64,000 nt of DNA from Henckelia pumila (taxonomy: Eukaryota; Streptophyta; Magnoliopsida; Lamiales; Gesneriaceae): the NCBI RefSeq assembly GCF_033568475.1, contig NC_133121.1:130170375-130234374 (forward strand), given 5' to 3'. The notes under the pieces are model-generated. The model saw only the letters and a list, made by a program, of their open reading frames with translations, ran no database searches and was not told the origin of the DNA. Made by a program: the position numbers and the translations under genes. Of this stretch, positions 55,849 to 64,000 are shown piece by piece (within the stretch, counting starts at the first letter, position 1; each line of letters starts with the position of its first letter).

Positions 55849-56285
55849 TGTTATGAATATCCCACATTGAAATACTAAACTAATAAAAAGTTAGTTATAA
55901 ACCCTTGAGGCAACTCCACCCAATAGGCAAGCCTTTTGGGATGGACATCTCATGAGTTTATAACCTAAAATTGGCTCTCTCGTTGAGAACCGGTGTAGCG
56001 AAAGGGGCGACCTAAGAAAGGGCTACCATCGGATCAGTGTCGATAATTGGAAAATTTATAGGCCGGATGAAGGTGCATGGATGCATGCACTGAATACTGA
56101 AAGGTGAGTGAAAGCCACTTAGAATAGGCCGCCGCGGACGTCGGCTTCTCAAGGGGTCGGCAATGTTATGATTATCCCACATTGAAATATTAAACCAATA
56201 AAGAGTTAGTTATAAACTCATGAGGCAATCCCACCCAATAGGCAAGCCTTTTAGGATGGACACCTCATGAGTTTATAACCTAACA
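55849..56285. mobile_element. TRIM-like LTR element (437 bp), non-coding fossil
   Basis: Two direct terminal repeats of 122 bp (55849-55970 and 56164-56285) start TGTTATGA and end in CCTAAAA/CCTAACA. They enclose a ~190-bp internal region with no coding capacity. A 5-bp duplication ATTTT flanks the element (55844-55848 and 56286-56290). Size and structure fit a terminal-repeat retrotransposon in miniature. The terminal repeats differ at several sites by eye, suggesting an insertion that is not very recent. Confidence 0.8.
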
Positions 56286-56290
56286 ATTTT

Positions 56291-59200
56291 CCATTCATTT
56301 TTGGTTATATTTATACCTTTTAAAAGTTTTTCTTTAATTGAATTGTTCATTAATGCAATTTGGATACATGAATGTATGACAAGCTATGACATAAAAGTAA
56401 GCCTCATAGTAGAAGAGCAGCTTCTTGGTGAAGATTGATTTTCCACTTAATTTTAGATTTTTATGTTTATGGGTTTTTTTGTATTTATTTTATCATGTAT
56501 ACTTCGGATTTTTATTTTAACTGTTGTCTTTGAGCGTGACTTTTAACAACAGAGTTTTCTACAACAATTTTAAACCTTCTACGACAACAGATAAAAAATG
56601 TTGTCTTTAAAAGTTTGTCTTGTAGTGATTAAGTATTTAAGCACAAGTTAACACATAATCAGGGTTTAAAAAACACACAAAAGTGATATTTTTAAGTCAA
56701 AATCTAACAATCATTTTTTTTAATGATTGCAAACACTTTCTTAATTAGGAGTTAGGACAAAGTAGTTAATTTTGGTGCCAAAAATTCCATAACTTTACTA
56801 GATATGAAAATTAATTATACAGAAAATGAAAACTGAAAATTTTCGACGGAACAAAGAAAAGCCATAATTTTTCATTGACTTTTAACACATTAATTAGTTT
56901 ATATATAGTAATCGTTGCCTCAATGCTTACGGCACAATAATTGATTATATCAAACTCTAGTAATTGGCTTAAAATTTGAACTAATTAGAAAATTGTACGC
57001 AAGCAGCCTGACATGTAACATATACAAGTTAATTTTATTAAAATCGATAGGAATATCAAAAAATTTATAATGGCCTCTGGCTTATTACAGAATAGTCGAT
57101 CTATTCATTACCTACGGTACGGTTGCGCATTTAGATTAAAGGATTAAGCAGATTTGAGTTACAAAATATTCTCAAATTCATTGTATTAAGGAATTCAAAT
57201 CTTTTCTCCAACCTATTTATTTTAATTCAATGAATTTCGAATCTTTCTCTCACAAATCTAAAACCCCAAGTCAAAACTGTCAGTTTGAAATATTTGATTA
57301 ATTGCAACCAATCACTCAAACTGTGACATCTTAAAAAAACTATATATCATATATACATGCATGTATAGCTATAGTCGGAGACGGATTCATCGCACCAGGG
57401 GCAGAGCTGGTTCAGGCCCACACTTAGGGGGCAAAAAAAGAAAGGGATATATAGGTATGATTAGTAGTTAGATACCAGCCCAATAAATTTTTTTAAAAAA
57501 AATTGTTAAGCCTACTACACATTAAGTCTGGCCCAAATTCCATTTTTCTTAATTTCTTGCGCAGTTGTGCTAATTTTTTCTGCTTGCCCTTGGATTTGGG
57601 AACTTTCTGCCATCAGTTGCTCTCATACTTCAAACTTCAAAGATCGTCGTCCGGTCAGTGATGCCCATCACTTTTCTCCTTTTTTTTTTTTTATATTGAT
57701 CTCCTTATTTAGGTATGTAAAAATGTAAATAGGCTAATAATTTTGTCTGTGATGAGATATTAGTTATTCAGGTTTCATCAAAAACTTCTTATTTATTGTT
57801 TAATTAACATTTTAATTATATGTAAATTATATATTAAACTTACAAAAATATGTGAACGGGAAAATGAAAATGAATGAAGATTACATGAGAACCATTGAGA
57901 ATTTAGCATTCTTGTTTTGTTTTTTTCCTGGGTACAATTTTTTTTTTAATTTTGATGCATAATTATTGGGTTTGTTTGTTGAAAAATTATTGGTTTTTAG
58001 TAGATCAAATGTAAGTTGTTTTGTGATGGTTTTATTCTTAATTATTTTGTTGCATTGACCTAAAATTTGTTTAATTTCATTATATGCAGGGGCGGAGCCA
58101 GGATTCAAAACTACTTGGGACTGGATCCGCCTCTAGGGTTAGCAATCGATTAAAATCGAACCATACTTTCTAACTTTGAATTATCGACAAATTAAACTGA
58201 ATACACAGAACTTTACTACAAATCATAATGAATCGAAAAAATCGATTTTTTCGATCGGAAACCGAATTACCAAACGTATTGAATTTTTTAAAAAAATAAA
58301 ATTTTAATTAAATATGTAATATCAAAACTAAATTAAATAAATTTAAATCTTATATATTAAAAAATATATATTTTCAAGTCTAGTTTTGTTGTCCAATAAA
58401 ATTGTATTAGAAATTTGTAATATTTATATCCTAATAAACATATTATAAAATTTAATAATATTGATTTTTTAAATAAAATTTCGGTTTATTGATTAACCAA
58501 AGTTTTATGTTAAAAACCGAAACTATAAACCGAACTAATCGGTATTTTTAAAACTAAAATCGAAATTTAAATAAAAAGGCAGAACAGATTTTTCAAATTA
58601 ATTTGGGTTGGGTTGGGTCGACGATATTCTACACACTACCTTATATATGTTACATACGATCTACTTGATATGTAACTAAAGTGAGTGACTTTTTTGTTTC
58701 TTGTTTTTTTGTTTTTTTTATCTACTAACTTGTCGAAATTCGGTTTTTGACTATTAAGTTTTCAAATTTTAGTTTTTTACACTAACTTTAATGTTTGATC
58801 ATTTTGATATAATTATATATGATATGTCTAAATTCGGGTTTTATAAATGACCATCATTCTGAGAGTACTAAACTCGACATGGATATATTAGGTTTGGTTT
58901 GGGTACTAAAATATCTAATGATCATCAAGCTAGCGAGACATTTCTACAATATTGGATGTCGTTTCAAAACCGTCCATTAAAGTATGTTAGAGAGAAGAAG
59001 AAAGCACGAATTTGGATAAATTTCCTCTGTATTTTACGTAATAGATAATCCCTAAGTTATATACAAATACATAACCGAAAAGAACAAAAAAGGAAAACAA
59101 TAAACGAATCTAATTTGTTATATTGTTACAAATGATGAAAGATCTATATCCTTGTAAATGCCAGCTCATTGCTCAAGTGTGAGAAATATCGCACGTGTCT

Positions 59201-60076
59201 TCACACGTGAGACTGTGAGAGTGAGCCAAGAGTGCAACTGCAAATTTAATTAATTGTTTGGAAGAACTTTTAAAAAATATTTTTCAGCTAATTTCAAAAT
59301 TTTTATTAAATAAAAAAATGAAAATTATCCTAGAAACACTGTCAAACAATACCTATGTAGTAGACGACATTTACTCCAAATTTGGATCTTAAAATATATG
59401 AACACTGTAGGAATTGGCTTTCAACACCAATGACCAAACAATGATTGGATATGCACGTACACTTGCTGAGAAGGACACCTATGGTGATCAATTACTCGGA
59501 GCCAAATATATCCAATATTAATTGGCTTTATTGAAAACACGCAAGAAAAATATTCGGCAAAATATTGAATGGTAATAATAAAAATCAGAAAAAATTGTAT
59601 TTTTGGTTTTTTATATTTGTTACTTTACGATTTTCGTATTTTTATTTTCAGATTTCAGTTTTAGTCTTCTATCTTAGTTTTTTTTTTTTTTAATTTTAGT
59701 CTTTTTTTCGATGTGACGCTGATGTGACACCAATGCAGTACTGGTGTAGAGCTGACGTGTATAGTGTCACGTAATCATTTTCGAAGAAAAATGACTAAAA
59801 TTCCAAAAATCGAAACATATAAAACTAACACTGAAGTATGTAAAACATAAATGTCTGAAATCGCAAAGTGACAAATAACATTACCCAAATTGCAGTTTTC
59901 CCTAAAATTCAAATCTATTCAAGCAAGATATATATTCGAACTATACACTAACGCCCTTACGAATATTGTAAAATATCACATTCTACTTGTATTTAACGAA
60001 ATTACATGGTTTGCGGCGTTGCGTAAATTCGATGATTTATCCAACGCAACGCGCAAAGAAGGGCGACATGCATGAT
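56291..60076. other. AT-rich intergenic region with transposon remnants
   Basis: 3.8 kb with no supported gene. A short imperfect hairpin at 58088-58136 (GGGGCGGAGCCAGGAT / ACTGGATCCGCCTCTA) and a related GGGGCAGAGCTGG word at about 57397 suggest a decayed small DNA element. A dispersed-repeat copy is at about 59590-59890. The last part is the SAUR 3' side. Confidence 0.5.
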
Positions 60077-60598
60077 TTAACCCATTAAACTTCTTTTGGA
60101 TATCTTCCGAATCTGCAACTTCCGGGTACACTGAAACGCCTTGATCCGGGTCTGGACACGCTCAAACTCCGAGATCCGACAAGGTATCGTGATCCCACCC
60201 GGATGATTGAACCCGTATTCCTTTTCGGACTCTTTGAGCAAATCCACAAACAAAGGGTGATTGATATACACTAGGGGAACCAACATCCTCTGAGAATCCC
60301 CATCCTGTTGACCCACGTAAACCGCAACATGCCCTTTAGGGACCTTCACGGGTTTCTCCAAAACCGGGTCTCCACCGACCCGGATATATCCTCGACCCGC
60401 ATGATGATCATTTCTTGATACCATTGCCAGCGCTTTTGTTCTCAGGTGCCGTGTCCAGCCGATGAGCCCTGAAACGGCCTCGGACGCTTCGGTTTCGATC
60501 GGGTTTAGTCGGAGGTACGCTTCCGGCGAGCGGTTTCTCCGGAAGAACAGCCGGAAAAGCGTGCTTAGATGGCGTTTGATCAAGAAACCACGTCTCAT
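60077..60598 (-). CDS. SAUR family auxin-responsive protein
   Basis: Intronless, 173 residues, ATG 60598 (MRRGFLIKRHLSTLFRLFF) to TAA at 60077. The basic N-terminal extension is followed by the SAUR domain (about 83-155): VPKGHVAVYVGQQDGDS, RMLVPLVYINHPLFVDLL, EYGFNHPGGITIPCR, then a basic tail. SAURs of this kind inhibit PP2C.D phosphatases and so raise plasma-membrane proton pumping and cell expansion. Longer members such as SAUR36 are also linked with leaf senescence. By position the Arabidopsis counterpart is At2g45210 (SAUR36; from memory). It is single exon and undisturbed. Upstream DNA is AT-rich with several TATA-like words near 60700 and 60950, so no single TATA box can be called. 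Confidence 0.93.
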   Translation of the reverse strand: MRRGFLIKRHLSTLFRLFFRRNRSPEAYLRLNPIETEASEAVSGLIGWTRHLRTKALAMVSRNDHHAGRGYIRVGGDPVLEKPVKVPKGHVAVYVGQQDGDSQRMLVPLVYINHPLFVDLLKESEKEYGFNHPGGITIPCRISEFERVQTRIKAFQCTRKLQIRKISKRSLMG

Positions 60599-61671
60599 GA
60601 CGTACGGCGCCTTCTTCCCCCGGAAATTTTATTTGATGGTAAGCGTGAAAATGAATCTATATGTATATATATATATATTCACAGATGGGCTACAAATGTT
60701 ACGTATATATAATATATTTATATATTTTTCTATCTCTTGGAGAATAGTAGCTTGGAGAAAGGCCAAGGACATCTACGGACATAGCTAAACGGAGTAGAGA
60801 GAGGCAGACCTGAGAAAGAGAGAGAGGTGTGTTACAAGACATGATTCCACACACTGATGCTTGATTTACTTTTTTATTATATGCTGCAGCTGAAGAGGAT
60901 ATATCATTGCACAAGTACAGAGAATCTGAGAAGAGCAAAGAGGAGTGTATATATGCTATATATAATGTGTGTATAGATCAGAAAATGAGTTTGAAAAGTC
61001 GAGTACAAAATTGGAATATTTCATGCTACTTATAAGGGCATTATCACACCATAAATCTTAGAGTGATCATTCATCAATATATGAAGGGTTTATTAAAAAA
61101 TAATGGATCCCACATATATTGATAAATATTAATCGTTAGATGTATGTCAAAACAGTGCCGTTACAGGTAGCATCTAATTAGTCGTAAAAATTTTGGTGGA
61201 TTTTGTGGTTAATTAGTTTTGGAATTTATTAGGAATGAGGTGTTAGCTTCTAATTAGTGGATATGATATTTATGATTAAAAAATGGGGGGCTGGAGCCTC
61301 AAGAGTGAGCATTATGAATTTCTCATTGCATTGCAGCAATTTCGGTGATCAAGTATTTTAAAAACGGAGTTTCAAAAAAAGTATTTTAAAAATGGGAAAA
61401 TTGTTTTTTTTTTAATGTATTTTTATCTCTTTGCGATTTTGATTTTTATGTTGTTAAATTAGATTTGAGCTTTAATCGGCTTCTTTGATTTTTTTCCATT
61501 TTAGTCTCCGTGACGCTAATATGAAATCAATGCAACGTTGATATGGAGTTGACGTGTATAGTTTTATATCAGCATTTTGTATAGTTTTATATCAGCATTT
61601 TATATTATAAAGAGCTAGAATTGTAAAAAATAAGAAGATGATGGCAGATGTTGTTTTGTAATTAAAAAAAA
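60599..61671. other. SAUR promoter region
   Basis: AT-rich; includes TATA-like tracts (60660-60720 and 60940-60970) and a dispersed-repeat copy at about 61390-61600. No gene. Confidence 0.5.
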
Positions 61672-61853
61672 GGGTAATTCTACGTGTACACATAGTCTTA
61701 CACGTTGGGTTACATATAAGATTTAAAATTACATGATTATCCTACATGTATTTTTAAAAGATTTTTTCCAAATAAAGTGAAAGGATAATCATGTAATTTT
61801 AAGTATAATGTGTAACTCAACGTGTAAGACTCTGTGTACTCGTAACATTACCC
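61672..61853. mobile_element. MITE, 182 bp with long inverted repeats
   Basis: Left arm GGGTAATTCTACGTGTACAC and right arm ending GTGTACTCGTAACATTACCC pair across nearly the whole element (also AGTCTTACACGTTGGGTTAC / GTAACTCAACGTGTAAGACT and ATTACATGATTATCC / GGATAATCATGTAAT). It is flanked by A-runs, so no target duplication can be measured. Confidence 0.85.
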
Positions 61854-63093
61854 AAAAAAAATTTTGTCATCGTTCCGTGTGATGCGGTATGGTGTGATTT
61901 ATTTTTTATATGCAGCTTTCTTGAATAAATTGTAAACATGGATGCATTGCAGTTCGATTTATTGTAGATTACATACTTTGTTTCCGATTTAATTTTTGAA
62001 CATTTCAATTATGCGAATAAGTCAGTGAAGTATTAATACCACGACTTGGAAAATGGAAAGAAGCACGCACCTTCGAGCCAACAAAATTTTCAAAAACATT
62101 AATCGATTTTATTGAATATTCTCTCTCAAAGTATTTATTTACTTATCACATAATTTTGTATTGCTATTATTAAGTCTAAACACAATGGAGGCAAAAATTT
62201 GGTGTCATGGTATATTTTGTTTTTGTTTTATCCGTTCAAATGGTAGTTCAGTCCTACGATTCAAATTTTAGTATGACTTTTTATTAATTTCTACAATTAT
62301 GATATTATTTTTATTTAAATTAAATTAATGATAAAAAAACTATACAAACATGCAACACGTGTCGGTACATTAAAGAGTGTGTGTATTAAAAGATTTTGGT
62401 TGCAACGGGTAGCTACCGCAATTAGTGAGTTTAATTATATGTTGATAATAATCGGTGGAAATTATTATAGCTAGATTTGTGGTTTTCTTTTGATTTTTTG
62501 AAAAATTCTTCTTATTTGACAAGCATCGAGGTACCTTGTTCAAAATTTTCAATGTGATAGAAACAGACAAACACATTTGACTATTTGAGGCTTTGAGCAA
62601 TTGAACCACTGTAAATTTTGATGACTTGGAAGCTGGTGGCATGTGTGTGAAAGAAAAAAAAAAATAATTTTATTTAACAAATATCGAGTAAATTAAATAT
62701 ATCTCTTTGTGATTTTGATTTCTTATAGTACTAAATTTCATTCTTAGTTTGTTATCTTGTAATTTTTGATTTTTTTTTTCCAACATGCAACTGACACCAA
62801 CACGACACTTACTTATATATACTACCTCTGTACCTCACATAAACATTTTCGGTAAAAAAATGTTAAACTTATCAAAAATTGAAAGTTAAATTAAACATCA
62901 TATATATTTCGACTATTTTTCTACTAGAGACAATTATGTGCTACTCCAAATCTCGCATTTTAGCAACTTATTATAAATATGTTGTGATAGAAATATAATT
63001 ATGCGTGATTTTGAACGTACGCATGTGTGTACACATTACTTTGCAAAAATTACTTTACATAAAATTTCTTCATTGGTTTTACGGAACGTTCTA
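61854..63093. other. AT-rich intergenic DNA
   Basis: No supported gene. A degraded copy of the dispersed repeat seen at 59.6 and 61.4 kb lies at about 62690-62850. Confidence 0.45.
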
Positions 63094-63212
63094 TGCTATC
63101 TATGGGTAACGTGGATGGCTTTGATTGGCCCAAATCAGTAAGCCCCACATAAAAGCGTATGAAACCCACTGATTTGGGCCAATCATAGAAGACTATGTTG
63201 CCCATGGGGGTA
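63094..63212. repeat. Foldback element, ~120 bp
   Basis: TGATTGGCCCAAATCAG (63122-63138) pairs with CTGATTTGGGCCAATCA (63169-63185). The outer TATGGGTAAC/GTTGCCCAT words also pair. MITE-like hairpin. Confidence 0.75.
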
Positions 63213-63472
63213 GTACGTGCAAAACCGGGTGGTACATTGAAGGTAAATAGTGACGCATGAATTTGCTCAAAAAAGGCTTCATTTCTTGGACGGAATTTTT
63301 TTAAATGCAGCCATGGAATTATGATCGGAAATTGAAATTTAGTACAAATTTTCAAATTACGATTTCATAAGGATCGAATTTAAGGTTTACGTATATTTTT
63401 CAAAACTCATTAAGGAATATTAAATGATTGAAAATTAGGCAATTTAAATGACCTTCTTAACATTTCACATGT

Positions 63473-63780
63473 GGTAGTGCCCTGAGGTAGCATCGAACTA
63501 ACCCTATACGGTTTTGTACACGTCGCCTGCAGGGTACTATTCAGCGGGCGACGTGTAATCCCATGATTGATCAAAATTAATGGGTCTTATGTGGGATCCA
63601 TTGATTTTTACCAATCATGGGATTACACGTCACCCCAGGGTACTATCCAGCGGGCGACATGTACAAAATCGTATAGGGTTAGTTCGATGCTACCTTATGG
63701 AACCCATTAATTTTGACCAATAATGATTCGTCACGCTACCCCAAGGGCACTACCCTAAGTAGCATCGAACTAACCCCACT
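63473..63780. repeat. Compound foldback (MITE-like) element
   Basis: TAGCATCGAACTAACCCTAT (63489) pairs with ATAGGGTTAGTTCGATGCTA (63673). The inner GTGTAATCCCATGATTG pairs with CAATCATGGGATTACAC. The outer GTAGTGCCCTGAGGTAGC pairs with GCTACCCCAAGGGCACTAC, and a further direct copy of TAGCATCGAACTAACCCC ends the block. Nested hairpins suggest one element inserted in, or derived from, a relative. Confidence 0.8.
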
Positions 63781-64000
63781 ATACATAATATCTATTTTTT
63801 AAATAAAAAAACTTTAAAATCCCCAATTTTTTTAAATGTATATACGAGAAAGATAAAGTCATAAAGCCTGTTTAAAATTGAATAAGCAGACAAGGCCCAC
63901 CAGAAATTAGAATTGGGCTCCATGGATACAGCCAAGCCCAACAGCTATCTCCCACTCGAACCAATTATTCTTTTTTGAATTTTCTTTATTCCTTTAAATA
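63781..64000. other. Window end, non-coding
   Basis: AT-rich; nothing recognised. Confidence 0.4.

Noticed and set aside
58088-58136. Possible small hAT element defined with the GGGGCAGAGC word at 57.4 kb
   Set aside because: Only short imperfect pairing; no target duplication, so a full element is not supported.

Overview
The window is nuclear DNA of a flowering plant. It has multi-exon genes with GT-AG introns, chloroplast transit peptides, plant-specific families (SAUR, DUF641, LRR receptor kinase), AT-rich intergenic DNA, many small transposons and microsatellites. The EPSP synthase and transketolase proteins look like those of asterid eudicots, but the species cannot be fixed from the sequence alone.

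Layout. 104-503 (+): last two exons of a DHHC protein S-acyltransferase. 1640-4491 (-): LRR receptor-like pseudokinase, four exons. 7517-19189: a Mutator-like DNA transposon (MULE) of about 11.7 kb with ~150-bp terminal inverted repeats and a perfect 9-bp target duplication. It carries a Ulp1-type protease gene, a small GRF zinc-finger/membrane protein gene and a MURA-type transposase, plus an internal array of ~526-bp repeats. 22894-24189 (-): UDP-glucuronate 4-epimerase. 27958-33153 (-): complete eight-exon EPSP synthase with a LINE fragment in intron 1. 34783-38351 (-): complete seven-exon plastid transketolase. 39346-40402: non-autonomous hAT element with a nested hairpin element. 44661-45932 (+): DUF641/GIL1-like protein. 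47147-52766 (-): 16-exon methionine aminopeptidase 1A. 54556-55396 (+): broken pectin methylesterase relic. 55849-56285: TRIM-like LTR element. 60077-60598 (-): SAUR protein. The last 3.4 kb hold MITEs and foldback repeats.

How the genes relate. From memory, the host genes match an Arabidopsis chromosome 2 block (roughly At2g45210 to At2g45340: SAUR, PME17, MAP1A, DUF641, TKL2, EPSPS, GAE4, LRR-IV kinase), with the S-acyltransferase found in the duplicated blocks. This looks like an ancient conserved neighbourhood into which a MULE and smaller elements have been inserted. Transketolase supplies erythrose-4-phosphate to the shikimate pathway, in which EPSP synthase acts; GAE makes the UDP-galacturonate used for pectin, which a pectin methylesterase would modify.

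The most unusual object is the MULE. Its ends and target duplication are preserved, the transposase has a single in-frame stop, a third small gene is open, and a satellite-like array has grown from the 3' flank of its protease gene.
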